Below, one piece after another: positions 14,133 to 23,132 of a stretch of 37,531 bases of DNA. The DNA lies in the NCBI GenBank assembly GCA_022573485.1, contig JACZTW010000002.1:1-37531 (forward strand). Reading direction: 5' to 3'. Position numbers and translations under genes: made by a program. The notes below the pieces were generated by a model. It did not search any database, had not been told where the DNA came from, and worked only from the letters and a program-made list of their open reading frames with translations. This DNA is from Planctomycetota bacterium (lineage in GTDB: Bacteria; Planctomycetota; Phycisphaerae; UBA1845; CAIVHJ01). Positions within the stretch are counted from its first letter, which is position 1, and the number at the start of each line of letters is the position of its first letter.

Positions 14133-16469
14133 ATGGTCAAGGTAGCCTGCACCATACTCATGGCGGTCGGGATAATGGGGATCGTGAGCCCTGCGTCTTC
14201 GCCTGCGCAGGCGCCGCCCGGCGGCGAAGAGCGTTCGCTGATCCAGCAGATCACATTCCAGGGTCTGGTCAATATCAGCGAGACGTATTGCCGCAACAAA
14301 ATGGTCAGCGCCGCCGGCCAACCCTTCTCGCAAACAGTTCTCGATGAAGACCTGCGCCGGTTGCGACGGACCGGGAAATTTCTGGTGGTCCGCGCGGAAA
14401 CATCCACCGCACAAGACACAACTACCATTGCGATTCATATCCAAGAGTACCCGCTCATTGCCTCGGTCGAGTTCGTCGGCAATACGAAATTCTCCGACAA
14501 AAATCTCTCGAAAGACCTGACGCCGGCGCCCGGCGATCCGCTCAATGTGTTCCGCGCCCGCCAAGCCGCCCTGGACATCGAACAGCGCTACAAAGACGCC
14601 GGCTACGCCGACGTGCGCGTACAGCTCGATCAAGAGCGCATGCGCGATGAGCAGCGCCTGATCTTCGTCATTGAGGAAGGCCCGCGAGTGCGGATCAGGA
14701 AGATCATCTTCGAGGGTAATTTCGCTTTGTCGAAGCGCGAACTTCGCAGTCATATCACGATCCAGACTTACCTCCCTCTGTTTCGGACGGGCGATTTCAA
14801 CCCGGACGCAGCCGAGCGCGATGCTGCGGTGCTGCAGAAACATTATCGCGATCAGGGATTCCTCGACGCCCGTGTCGGCTATCGAACGGAAGCGCGGGAC
14901 GTGGTCGGCGATTTGAACGTCGTCTTCCTGATCGAGGAAGGGGCGCGTTACACGATCAGCGAGATTCGCTTCCAGGGCAACACAGCCGTGTCGCACGACG
15001 AACTTCAGACCGCGATCCGCCTGCGCGCCGGAGAGATCATGCGGCAGGACCTGCTCACCAAGGACGTCGAGACAACCAAGCGGCAATTCGGTGAGCGGGG
15101 TTATCTGTACGCGACGGTCCGTGCGACCCGGGCGTATACGGAGGTGGCGGGTGAGGTTGTGCTGACCTTCACGATCGAGGAGGGCGAGCCTTACACCGTG
15201 GGCCGGATTCAACTCCGAGGCAATCAGCAAACCCGCGACAAGGTCGTTCGCCGCGAACTGCAATTCTTTCCTGACGAGTTGTTCGACACGACCAAGATCG
15301 CGGACAGCGAGAAAAACATTCGCGGGACCGGCATTTTTCAGTCCGCGCGGATTACGCCGGTCGGGGATGAACGCGGCGTGCGCGACGTGATCGTCGACGT
15401 GGTTGAGAATGAAGACACCACCCGCTTCATGATCGGCGGCGGGGTGGGCAGCAACAGCGGCATCGCAGGGTCCGTGTCGTTCGAGTCGCGTAACTTCGAC
15501 CTTTTCGATTGGCCCCGGAGCTGGGGCGAATTCTGGCGAGGCCGAGCGTTCCGGGGCGCGGGGCAGTACTTCCGCGCCGAGCTGTCGCCCGGGACCGAAA
15601 TCTCCAGCTTCCGGATCGACTTCCGCGAGCCCTACCTCATGGATCGGCCGCTGCGCTTCGGTTCGAGTCTTTACTTGTTTCAGCGAGGCCGGATCGAGTA
15701 TGACGAACAGCGGGTCGGTACGGTTCTGAGCCTGGGCAAGCCGATCGAGGAGGGGCTTTTCAAAGGCTGGTCCGGCGAGTTGTCGTTCCGTGCGGAAGAC
15801 GTCGGCATCGACGATTTGGGACCGTTTCCGGCGCGCGATATTCTCGACGCCGAAGGCCACAGCTTGATCCTGTCGTTCCAGGGACGGCTGGTGCGCAACC
15901 GCACCGACCAGCGCTTCTCTCCGACGAAAGGCGACCTGTTGTCGCTGTCGTATGAGCAGGTTTTCGGCAACTACACGTTCGCCAAGCTGCAAGCCAGGTA
16001 TCGCTGGTACAAAACTCTGAAGGTCGATGATTTGGATCGTGCGTCGGTCTTCGGCTTCAAGGCGGATGTGGGTTACATCGTCGGCAATGCGCCGGTCTTC
16101 GAGCGGTTCTACGCCGGCGGACTGGGATCGTTGCGCGGGTTTGATTTCCGCGGCGTCACGCCGCGCGACGGCCCGTTCTTTGACGACGACCAGCGCATCG
16201 GCGGGCAATTCAAATTCCTGACCGGGGCCGAGTATTCCTTTCCAATGTTCGCCAAAGCCGTGCGGGGCGTGGTTTTCACCGATATGGGCACGGTCGAGGA
16301 GGATCTCGAGCTGACATCCTGGCGCGCTTCGGTAGGTTTTGGCGTGCGCATCTTGATCGAGAACTACTTCGGGCCGATCCCGCTGGAGTTCAATTTGGCC
16401 TTCCCAATCGCCCAGGATACCAACGACGACACTCAGGCATTCAGTTTCGCCATCGGGCTTACTTTCTGA
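14133..16469 (+). CDS. bamA: Outer-membrane protein assembly factor BamA
   Basis: BamA folds beta-barrel proteins into the outer membrane. The 778-aa protein starts at the ATG at 14133, giving a clear signal peptide (MVKVACTILMAVGIMG, cut near AQA). An upstream TTG at 14088 would spoil it. Five POTRA domains fill residues about 35-390, with recurring motifs such as IQEYPLIASVEFVGNTKFSD and IRFQGNTAVSHDEL. The 16-strand barrel follows, with loop-6 motif GGLGSLRGFDFRG near residue 666 (the conserved (V/L)RGF) and a last strand ending in Phe (FAIGLTF), the beta-signal. Its place ahead of skp, lpxD and lpxA is a classic envelope operon. Confidence 0.95.
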   Translation: MVKVACTILMAVGIMGIVSPASSPAQAPPGGEERSLIQQITFQGLVNISETYCRNKMVSAAGQPFSQTVLDEDLRRLRRTGKFLVVRAETSTAQDTTTIAIHIQEYPLIASVEFVGNTKFSDKNLSKDLTPAPGDPLNVFRARQAALDIEQRYKDAGYADVRVQLDQERMRDEQRLIFVIEEGPRVRIRKIIFEGNFALSKRELRSHITIQTYLPLFRTGDFNPDAAERDAAVLQKHYRDQGFLDARVGYRTEARDVVGDLNVVFLIEEGARYTISEIRFQGNTAVSHDELQTAIRLRAGEIMRQDLLTKDVETTKRQFGERGYLYATVRATRAYTEVAGEVVLTFTIEEGEPYTVGRIQLRGNQQTRDKVVRRELQFFPDELFDTTKIADSEKNIRGTGIFQSARITPVGDERGVRDVIVDVVENEDTTRFMIGGGVGSNSGIAGSVSFESRNFDLFDWPRSWGEFWRGRAFRGAGQYFRAELSPGTEISSFRIDFREPYLMDRPLRFGSSLYLFQRGRIEYDEQRVGTVLSLGKPIEEGLFKGWSGELSFRAEDVGIDDLGPFPARDILDAEGHSLILSFQGRLVRNRTDQRFSPTKGDLLSLSYEQVFGNYTFAKLQARYRWYKTLKVDDLDRASVFGFKADVGYIVGNAPVFERFYAGGLGSLRGFDFRGVTPRDGPFFDDDQRIGGQFKFLTGAEYSFPMFAKAVRGVVFTDMGTVEEDLELTSWRASVGFGVRILIENYFGPIPLEFNLAFPIAQDTNDDTQAFSFAIGLTF

Positions 16470-16521
16470 TCCACTTTCCGGTATCATTCGCCTGTTAAAT
16501 ACTCAAATTAGGAGCAGAATC

Positions 16522-17151
16522 ATGCGTACGAAATCAACGCTGGTGTGCGGTGTGATACTCGGCGCCTCGGTGTTGGCCGTCGCTCATGGACAGCAGGGCC
16601 TACCTGCCATCGGCCAAACGACCGTTGCGGTGGTGGACATGACCCGCATCTTCGAGACCGCCCAGATGCCAAAGGACCTGGAACGGATCTTCGGCGAGAA
16701 GAAGACGGAAATCGAAGCCGAAGCGAGAGTCAAGAAAGAAAAGATCGACGTGATCCAGAAGGAACTCAATTCCGGCGCGTTCGCCAAGGACAGCCCGGAC
16801 TACCACGACCGAATTCTGCAGATGGAGACGCTCAAGCTCCGAGCCGATCATTGGCTCCGGAACAAGGAGCGCAGCCTGGCGGGCGAGCGCAAGCGCTATT
16901 TCGAGGTGCTCTACAAACAAGTTACCCAGGCCTGCCGGGACGTGGCCCAGTCACAGGGCATCGATATCGTGCTGTCCGATAACCCTGTCGATTTTGACAT
17001 TCCGGACGCCGCGGTCCTGATCAACCAGATATTGGCCAAGAAGGTGGTTTACGCGAGTCCGCGGGTGGATTTAACCCAGCTCGTCATCGACCGGTTCGAC
17101 AACGAATACCTCCGATTGGGCGGAGCCGACACCATCAAGCTTGCCAAATAG
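16522..17151 (+). CDS. Skp/OmpH family periplasmic chaperone
   Basis: The 209-aa protein probably escorts unfolded outer-membrane proteins to BamA. It has a signal peptide (LVCGVILGASVLAVAHG, cut near residue 23). The OmpH start motif TVAVVDMTRIFE follows, then a long helical hairpin (about 50-130, rich in K/E: EKKTEIEAEARVKKEKIDVI). The returning strand QSQGIDIVLSD is typical of the family. The family norm is about 160-200 aa, so it is complete. A strong AGGAG precedes the ATG, 52 nt after bamA. The bamA-skp-lpxD order is conserved in Gram-negative bacteria. Confidence 0.9.
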   Translation: MRTKSTLVCGVILGASVLAVAHGQQGLPAIGQTTVAVVDMTRIFETAQMPKDLERIFGEKKTEIEAEARVKKEKIDVIQKELNSGAFAKDSPDYHDRILQMETLKLRADHWLRNKERSLAGERKRYFEVLYKQVTQACRDVAQSQGIDIVLSDNPVDFDIPDAAVLINQILAKKVVYASPRVDLTQLVIDRFDNEYLRLGGADTIKLAK

Positions 17152-17276
17152 ACGGCAAGTTGGGATGATAGTCGGCTTTGAACAGGCGGCTGGATCGCGG
17201 CATCGGTTAGCGTGCGCCCGGGGGCCGCGCGGGCCTCGGAGCGCCGACGCGGTGCCGAGCGTACAGGCGGGTACAC

Positions 17277-18326
17277 ATGCACAACGTACTCACATTGGGA
17301 AAAATTGCCGAACTCGTCGGCGGTGAACTCCGCGGCGACCCCGCTGTGGAGATTCGCTCGGTCGCGCCGTTATCGTCGGCTGGGCCGGGCGATCTGACGT
17401 GGGTCGTTGACCGCCAGCACGCTGCGCAGTTGAGCGAGTGCCAAGCCAGCGCGGTGCTCCTCCGCTGCGGCCTCGAAAACGGCCAATTGTCTGCCGTGGT
17501 GTGCGACCGGCCGGAATTGGGCATTTCCAAAGTGTTGGAGTGCTTCATGCCTCCGCTTCCACACCCGCCGGTCGGCGTCGACCCGACCGCCCTGATTGCC
17601 GACGGCGTGACACTGGGCGAGGAATCGGCCATCGGCCCGAGGGTCCTGATCCAGCGGGACGTCGCCGTCGGCCGACGCACGAAGATCCATGCCGGCGCCG
17701 TCATCGCCGCGGAAACGCAGATCGGCGACGACTGCACCATCTGGCCGAACGTCGTCATCCGGGAAAGATGCCGGATCGGCAATCGTGTGGTCATCCATCC
17801 AAACACCACCATCGGCGCGGATGGTTTTGGTTACAATTTCGACGAGACCCGCTTTCGGAAGATCCCGCACATCGGAACGGTGCGGATCGAGGACGACGTG
17901 GAGATCGGGGCCAACAGTTGCATCGACCGTGGCAAGTACAGCGAAACAGTGATCGGCCGGGGAACGAAAATCGACAATCTGGTGCAGATCGCCCATAACG
18001 TCAGGATCGGCGAGAATTGCTGCATCGTCGCTCACGTCGGCATTGCCGGCAGTACCGAATTGGGAGATTTTGTCACCCTGGCCGGCAAGGTCGGCGTGAA
18101 GGACAATATCCGCATCGGCAACCAGGTCCAGGCCGCGGCGTGCAGTTGCATCGCGGGCGACGTGGAAGACGGGCAGATCGTTCTGGGCATCCCGGCTAAA
18201 CCAAAAAGCGAATTCTTTCGCGAACATTTGGCGGTGCGGCGGATGCCCAAGGCGCTCGAAGACATTCGTGATTTGCGCAAACGGATCGAACGACTTGAAG
18301 CAGCAAACAATCAGGAAACCAGTTGA
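17277..18326 (+). CDS. lpxD: UDP-3-O-acyl-glucosamine N-acyltransferase
   Basis: The enzyme adds the second (N-linked) acyl chain in lipid A synthesis. The 349-aa protein has the uridine-binding N-terminal domain (about 1-100: SVAPLSSAGPGDLTWV). A left-handed beta-helix of hexapeptide repeats follows (about 105-320), and a charged C-terminal helix ends the protein (LRKRIERLEAA). The catalytic His is His240 in NLVQIAHNVRIGEN, and GADGFGYNF is a family signature. The 3' end overlaps lpxC-fabZ by 32 nt if the latter starts at TTG 18295. Confidence 0.96.
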   Translation: MHNVLTLGKIAELVGGELRGDPAVEIRSVAPLSSAGPGDLTWVVDRQHAAQLSECQASAVLLRCGLENGQLSAVVCDRPELGISKVLECFMPPLPHPPVGVDPTALIADGVTLGEESAIGPRVLIQRDVAVGRRTKIHAGAVIAAETQIGDDCTIWPNVVIRERCRIGNRVVIHPNTTIGADGFGYNFDETRFRKIPHIGTVRIEDDVEIGANSCIDRGKYSETVIGRGTKIDNLVQIAHNVRIGENCCIVAHVGIAGSTELGDFVTLAGKVGVKDNIRIGNQVQAAACSCIAGDVEDGQIVLGIPAKPKSEFFREHLAVRRMPKALEDIRDLRKRIERLEAANNQETS

Positions 18327-19614
18327 GATTACGGGCCGCGGCCTGTTCACGGGCGAGCGCGCAGTGATGCGCTTTAAGCCCGCCAAGCCGAACACGGGCA
18401 TCGTATTCTATTTGTCGAACGGACCCGATCCGGTGCGCATCCCCGCGCGCGTGGAGAACGTCAGCAAGCGCGACCGCCGCACTTCGATTCGCAACGGGAC
18501 CACCGCAATCGAAACGATCGAACATTGTCTGTCGGCCTGCACGGGCATGGGCATCGACAACATCGAGGTCGAGCTGACCGGCCACGAAGTGCCGGGGCTG
18601 GACGGAAGCTGCGCTCCGTTCGTCGAGATGATCCAGGAAGCTGAAATCGAACCGCAAGAAGCCGAACGGGAAGTGTTCGTCATTCCCGACACGCTCCGCG
18701 TGGGGAAAGGCGACATGGAGCTGCTGGCCCTGCCGCCCATTCCCGGATATGAGGACGCCCTGGAAGTGCACTACTTCCTGGACTACGGCGACGGGACACC
18801 CATCGGCCGGCAATCCTACATCATTCGCATCACGCAACAGTCGTTCGTTGAGGAAATCGCACCCGCGCGCACCTTCGTCCTCGAAGCGGAAGCCGAGGAA
18901 CTTCGCAGGCAGGGCCTGGGAATGCATTTGTCGTATCAGGATCTCGTGGTATTCGGCGCCGATGGACCGATTGAGAACGAGCTGCGCTTCCCGGAAGAGT
19001 GCGTGCGGCACAAGATTCTCGATCTGATCGGCGATCTCACGCTTCTGGGCCAGTTCGTCAGCGGCAGAATCTATGCCCGCAAGTCCGGCCATGCGCTGAA
19101 CCATGAATTAGTTCGGCAGTTGCTCGCCCGCCGCAAAGCGCTCCGCCTGCGGAAGCTGCTGGCCGACAAGCCGGTCATGGACATTCATGCCATCCGGCGT
19201 ATCCTGCCGCATCGCTACCCGTTCCTGATGGTGGACCGCGTGATTGAAATCGAGGGCACAAGACGGGCGGTCGGCGTCAAAAATGTCACCGGCAACGAGC
19301 CTTGCTTTCAGGGGCACTACCCCGGCCAGCCGATCATGCCCGGCGTGCTGATTCTCGAAGCACTGGCCCAGATGGGGGGCATTCTGCTGTCACAGGAGTT
19401 GGAACTCAAGGGCAAAGTCGCGGTCTTGCTGAGCATCGACAAGGTCAAGTTCCGCCGACCGGTCGTGCCCGGCGATCAATTGTTGCTTGAAGTCGAGGCG
19501 CTGCGCATCAAATCGCGCACCGGGCACGTCAGGTGCAAGGCCAAGGTCGGCGACGTGCTCGCTGCCGAAGCCAATCTCAAGTTCATGATGGCGGACGCGG
19601 ATCCCTGGCAATAA
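18295..19614 (+). CDS. lpxC-fabZ: Bifunctional LpxC deacetylase / FabZ dehydratase fusion
   Basis: One 439-aa chain joins the committed lipid A enzyme (UDP-3-O-acyl-GlcNAc deacetylase, residues about 1-290) to 3-hydroxyacyl-ACP dehydratase (about 295-439). The LpxC zinc ligands are present: His77 (TIEHCLSA), His239 and Asp243 (RHKILDLIGDL); the catalytic His266 is in SGHALNHE. FabZ has RILPHRYPFLMVDRV, catalytic His341 in FQGHYPG and Glu355 in LILEALAQMGG. Such fusions are known in Bacteroidetes and some other phyla and place two enzymes that share the 3-hydroxyacyl-ACP pool in one protein. The start is uncertain: TTG 18295 matches where LpxC normally begins (KQQTIRKPV), and GTG 18268 is the alternative. 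Its stop overlaps the lpxA ATG by one base. Confidence 0.95.
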   Translation: MKQQTIRKPVEITGRGLFTGERAVMRFKPAKPNTGIVFYLSNGPDPVRIPARVENVSKRDRRTSIRNGTTAIETIEHCLSACTGMGIDNIEVELTGHEVPGLDGSCAPFVEMIQEAEIEPQEAEREVFVIPDTLRVGKGDMELLALPPIPGYEDALEVHYFLDYGDGTPIGRQSYIIRITQQSFVEEIAPARTFVLEAEAEELRRQGLGMHLSYQDLVVFGADGPIENELRFPEECVRHKILDLIGDLTLLGQFVSGRIYARKSGHALNHELVRQLLARRKALRLRKLLADKPVMDIHAIRRILPHRYPFLMVDRVIEIEGTRRAVGVKNVTGNEPCFQGHYPGQPIMPGVLILEALAQMGGILLSQELELKGKVAVLLSIDKVKFRRPVVPGDQLLLEVEALRIKSRTGHVRCKAKVGDVLAAEANLKFMMADADPWQ

Positions 19615-20492
19615 TGAAAGCACGCGACATGATTCATCCCACGGCAATCATTGAGGAAGGCGCCCAATTGGGCAAGAACGTCCGAGTGGGGCCGCACTGC
19701 TACATTGGCCCGCACGTGGTGCTGGGCGACGGGTGCGAACTGAAGAACAGCGTGACCCTCGTCGGGCGCACCACCGTCGGCCCTGACTGCCTGTTTTTCA
19801 CCAACTGCGTGATCGGCGAGATCCCGCAGGATCTGAAATTCAAGGGCGGCGAGACGGAACTTACCATCGGTGAGGATAATCACTTCCGTGAAAGTGTGAC
19901 GGTCCACGCCGGCACGGAACTCGGCGGCGGCGTAACGCGGATCGGCAATCACAACCGCTTTTTGGTGGGCGTTCATTTGGCCCATGACGCGCGGATCGGC
20001 AACCACGTGGTGATGTCAAACAACGTGCAAATCGCCGGCCACGTACACATCGAAGATTTCGTCACCATGGGCGGGATGGCCGGCGTGCACCATTTTGCCA
20101 CCGTCGGGCGAAACGCGATGCTGGGCGGGCTCTCGCGCGTGATCACCGATGCGCCCCCCTACATGGTCTCCAAAGGTTACGACAGCACCGTGCGTGGCGT
20201 AAACGTTGAAAGCATGAAGCGCTGCGGTCTGTCGCCCGATGACATCGAGGCCGTCTCGCGGGCATACAAGATGCTCTACGCCAAGAGTTCGAACCGTGAG
20301 GCCCCCTTCATTCAGCGGCTCGAAGAATTGCGCAGCCGCAATGGCCACAACACCCACGTTCAATACCTCTGCCAATTCATCGAACGCACGCTTGCGGTCG
20401 GCAAACGGGGGCGGTACCTGGAGTCGCTGCGCAGCGATACGCCGGCGGACAGCCGTGCCCATTTCGAGAAAAAACCTGCGGGAGATTCGTAA
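19614..20492 (+). CDS. lpxA: UDP-N-acetylglucosamine acyltransferase
   Basis: The first lipid A enzyme moves a 3-hydroxyacyl chain from ACP to UDP-GlcNAc (or its 3-amino analogue). The 292-aa protein is a left-handed beta-helix from MIHPTAIIEEGAQLG to about 190, followed by a helical C-terminus. IGEIPQDLKFKGGETEL is the LpxA signature, His124 in VHLAHDARIG is the expected catalytic base, and GGLSRVITDAPPYM follows. It is somewhat longer than the usual ~260 aa because of a charged C-terminal extension. The start is the ATG at 19614 in a TAATG overlap with lpxC-fabZ; an internal ATG at 19629 is possible. The next gene starts on the base after its stop. Confidence 0.95.
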   Translation: MKARDMIHPTAIIEEGAQLGKNVRVGPHCYIGPHVVLGDGCELKNSVTLVGRTTVGPDCLFFTNCVIGEIPQDLKFKGGETELTIGEDNHFRESVTVHAGTELGGGVTRIGNHNRFLVGVHLAHDARIGNHVVMSNNVQIAGHVHIEDFVTMGGMAGVHHFATVGRNAMLGGLSRVITDAPPYMVSKGYDSTVRGVNVESMKRCGLSPDDIEAVSRAYKMLYAKSSNREAPFIQRLEELRSRNGHNTHVQYLCQFIERTLAVGKRGRYLESLRSDTPADSRAHFEKKPAGDS

Positions 20493-21509
20493 GTGAGTAA
20501 ACCTTTTCAGACTGTCGTGGTCGGCGTGGGACACATGGGCGCCCACCACGCCCGCGTCTACAGTGAGTTGCCCGAGAGTAAACTGGTCGCCATCGTCGAT
20601 GTCAACTTGAAGCGCGCCCAAGAGATCGCACACAAGTACGGCTGCGCCGCTTACGCCCGCGTCGATGAAGTCAAGGACCACATCGATGCCGCTTCAGTCG
20701 CCGTCCCAACCGTCCTCCATCGAGAAGTCGCCGAACCTCTGCTGGCCAGAGGCATCGCGGTTTTGGTGGAAAAACCGATCGCGCCCGATGTGCCGGAGGC
20801 CACCGCCCTGCTCGAATGCGCCGAGAAATACAACGCCCTGCTGCAGATTGGACACAGCGAACGGTTCAATCCCGTGGTCATGGCCTTGAAGCGCATGGAA
20901 ATCGTGCCCAAGTTCATCGAGACGCACCGCATCAGCCCGTTCACGTTCCGATCGGCGGACATCGGCGTGGTCTTCGACATGATGATCCACGACATCGACA
21001 TCGTGCTGAATCTCGTCAAGCAGGCGGACTACACGGTACAGGCCGTGGGCATGCCGGTGCTGGTCCGCAAGAACGAGGACATTGCCAACGCCCGGATCCA
21101 GTTCTCCGACGGCTGCGTGGCCAACATGACGGCTTCGCGGCTGGCACTCAAGAGCGAGCGGATCATCCGCGTCTTCAGCCAGTCGGCCTATTTGTCCATG
21201 GATTTCGCGCGCAAGACCGGCATCGCCATCACCATCGACGGCAATCTGGACATCCTCCAGATGGCCCGCGAGGGCAAGTTCGAGGATATATCGCAGATGA
21301 AGCACGCCGACTTCGGCTCGCTGGTCACCGTCGAGCCGCTGGACGTCGATGACATCGAACCGCTGCGGGCGGAGCTGTCATCGTTTCTGAATGCACTTCG
21401 CACCGGAACGAAGCCGGAGGTCTCCGGCGAGGAGGGCGTGGCCGCCGTCAAGATGGCCACCGAAATCGTCAACAGCCTGCGCAGTCACGACTTCAAGATC
21501 AAGCTCTAA
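20493..21509 (+). CDS. Gfo/Idh/MocA family NAD-dependent dehydrogenase (GnnA-like candidate)
   Basis: The 338-aa protein has a Rossmann fold (VVVGVGHMGAHHARVY, residues about 8-23) and the family motif EKP at 93-95, whose Lys is the usual catalytic residue. The C-terminal domain (VFDMMIHDIDIVLNL) is typical. It starts with GTG directly after the lpxA stop, so it is tightly coupled to lipid A synthesis. In Acidithiobacillus and Leptospira, an oxidoreductase of this family beside lpxA (GnnA) oxidises UDP-GlcNAc at C3, and GnnB then aminates it, giving lipid A with amide-linked acyl chains at position 3. That role is inferred from position. A candidate aminotransferase is at 23133-24260. Confidence 0.88.
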   Translation: MSKPFQTVVVGVGHMGAHHARVYSELPESKLVAIVDVNLKRAQEIAHKYGCAAYARVDEVKDHIDAASVAVPTVLHREVAEPLLARGIAVLVEKPIAPDVPEATALLECAEKYNALLQIGHSERFNPVVMALKRMEIVPKFIETHRISPFTFRSADIGVVFDMMIHDIDIVLNLVKQADYTVQAVGMPVLVRKNEDIANARIQFSDGCVANMTASRLALKSERIIRVFSQSAYLSMDFARKTGIAITIDGNLDILQMAREGKFEDISQMKHADFGSLVTVEPLDVDDIEPLRAELSSFLNALRTGTKPEVSGEEGVAAVKMATEIVNSLRSHDFKIKL

Positions 21510-21523
21510 GCTGTATTTCTCAA

Positions 21524-21738
21524 GGCAATCAGGCCACAAAGACACCAAGGCACGAAGAAAAGAAATTGAACAAGGGAAGAGGGAACGGATGGAGGGGCGT
21601 GTCGGTTCGGCTGGATTCTGAAATCCGACATTTGCAATTCGTGTATTGAAATCGGCGAAGTGTGATTGTCACGTAGGGTAGCAGCGGGCACTTCGGTCAC
21701 TGATCTTCGTGCCCTGGTGTCTTTGTGGCCTGATTGCC
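21524..21738. repeat. 35-nt inverted repeat filling the gap between convergent genes
   Basis: The arms 21524-21558 and 21704-21738 are inverted copies of 35 nt with a single mismatch (core CAGGCCACAAAGACACCA), separated by 145 nt. The arms lie 14 nt after the plus-strand dehydrogenase stop and 3 nt before the minus-strand lipoprotein stop. The core resembles a 'CCACAAAGACAC' type repeat seen in several phyla. The long loop makes a plain terminator unlikely. Confidence 0.9.
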
Positions 21739-21741
21739 GGG

Positions 21742-22863
21742 TCAACGCGCCGCACCGCTCGCGAGCTGTGCCACCGCCGAATCAACAACGGTCCTCAGAA
21801 ACAGGTCTTCACGCGGCTCGATTGCAGCTTTCTCGAGTAGTTCCCGCACTTTCGCACTGCGCAGGATTTCGAATTGCGCGTTGCGGAAGCGTTCCACGAG
21901 TTCCGCCTGAACGTCCACGAAAGGTCTCGTCTCGGATTCGATCACGTCACCCGCCTTGACGATAAAGAACGCCTCGTCGGTCTCTACGACGCCGCTGATC
22001 CGGCCTTCGTCCAGCTTGAAGAAGATCGCCGAAGGCTCGGCGTAGCGCCCGTGCAGGGGCGACTTGATGTGGCCCCAGGAGCCGCCCTCGGCGGCGTGAA
22101 TCCCGAGGGACAATCCGCGCGCCACGTCCCGAAAATCCTCACCCGCGTCGAGCCGGCTGCGCGCTTCCTCGATCGCCGTTCGCGAGGCCTGCACGTCGTC
22201 GCCTTTGGGAATGTCGATCATGCACAACTCGCGACTGCTTTGCTGAGTGTACGACTCGATATTAGTATTGTAGAAGTCGAGCAATTCCTGGCGCGTGGGA
22301 TCGGCGATCCGCACGATAACGTGATCCTGAAGGTACTTGACAATGACGATCCGCCGACGCACTTTCTCGCGGGCATCCTCGAGGGTCATGCCCATCGACG
22401 CCAAGTGGACCTCGAAGCGGGTCTGCCGGCCGCCAAACTCGCGAGTGACCCGATCTCTGATTTCCTGATCAACGTAGCGGTCCACCACACCCAGAATTTG
22501 ATCGGTGATGCCCTTGGAAGCCTCTTGGTGCAGCAGGAGATCCTGGACCTGCGTAACCAGTTCAACCTGGACTCTCTCGCGGACGAAGCGCTGCAACTGC
22601 TCCAGCGGAAGCGCCGCCGCCTCCTCGCGTAACGTCGGCATGAGCGGTTCGAGCACATCTTCGACGGTCAGCGACTCCTCGTTGATGTTGAGAATGCGGA
22701 CGGGATACGTCGGCGCGGCAGGGTCTGCGGTCGGATCGACGACCGCGTCGCTGCGGTACGGCCCGGCCGAGGCCGGACGCGCCTCGCGCCCGGAGCGGCA
22801 GCCTGCCCCACCGGCAAGCAGAGCGGCCAGAATAAGAGTGAGACCCGCCGACTTCATGGCCAT
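21742..22863 (-). CDS. SurA/PpiC-like peptidyl-prolyl isomerase lipoprotein
   Basis: The 373-aa protein begins MAMKSAGLTLILAALLAGGA followed by GC, a lipoprotein signal with lipidated Cys22, so it should be anchored to a membrane facing the periplasm. Residues about 60-190 are helical, like the SurA chaperone core. Residues about 205-310 look like a parvulin-type rotamase domain (LDAGEDFRDVARGLSLG, AAEGGSWGHIKS, EGRISGVVETDEAFFIVKAG), and a C-terminal helix follows. It probably helps fold outer-membrane or secreted proteins. The start is uncertain: ATGs at 22863 and 22857 both fit the signal peptide, and the ribosome binding site is weak. It converges on the lpxA-linked dehydrogenase. Confidence 0.85.
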   Translation of the reverse strand: MAMKSAGLTLILAALLAGGAGCRSGREARPASAGPYRSDAVVDPTADPAAPTYPVRILNINEESLTVEDVLEPLMPTLREEAAALPLEQLQRFVRERVQVELVTQVQDLLLHQEASKGITDQILGVVDRYVDQEIRDRVTREFGGRQTRFEVHLASMGMTLEDAREKVRRRIVIVKYLQDHVIVRIADPTRQELLDFYNTNIESYTQQSSRELCMIDIPKGDDVQASRTAIEEARSRLDAGEDFRDVARGLSLGIHAAEGGSWGHIKSPLHGRYAEPSAIFFKLDEGRISGVVETDEAFFIVKAGDVIESETRPFVDVQAELVERFRNAQFEILRSAKVRELLEKAAIEPREDLFLRTVVDSAVAQLASGAAR

Positions 22864-23057
22864 CACTATACGAATTCGCAAGCGACTCGCAAGCGCGGGC
22901 GATCGGCGTTCGCGATTGTGAAAGTGACTCAGCGGACACTCGATGCGGCATCAAGACGGCTGTCGAACGACGAAGTCAAGTCGAAAGACCCTGCCCGTGG
23001 CTTGCCGTTTGGCAGCCCGTTCAAGCGGCAGGTTGGGCCACGACCCACCCTACAGGG

Positions 23058-23087
23058 CTCGCGCAGGCTAAAGCCAGCGGCTCCTTG
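23058..23087 (-). repeat. Half-copy of the cloverleaf palindromic element
   Basis: On the minus strand this reads CAAGGAGCCG, then the hairpin GCTGGCT-TT-AGCCTGC, then GCGAG. This is the same order as the left half of 10314-10342 (GCAGACT-TT-AGTCTGC). One stem pair has changed from A-T to G-C, which keeps pairing; another position is mismatched. It sits in the 269-bp gap between the lipoprotein gene and the aminotransferase gene. Confidence 0.75.
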
Positions 23088-23132
23088 TTTGGCTCGCTAT
23101 TCAAACATCAATCGAAACAAAGTGTTTGAACT

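Noticed and set aside
14070..16487. 805-codon minus-strand open frame opposite bamA
   Set aside because: High-GC antisense shadow; the plus strand encodes an intact BamA with signal peptide, POTRA domains and RGF motif.
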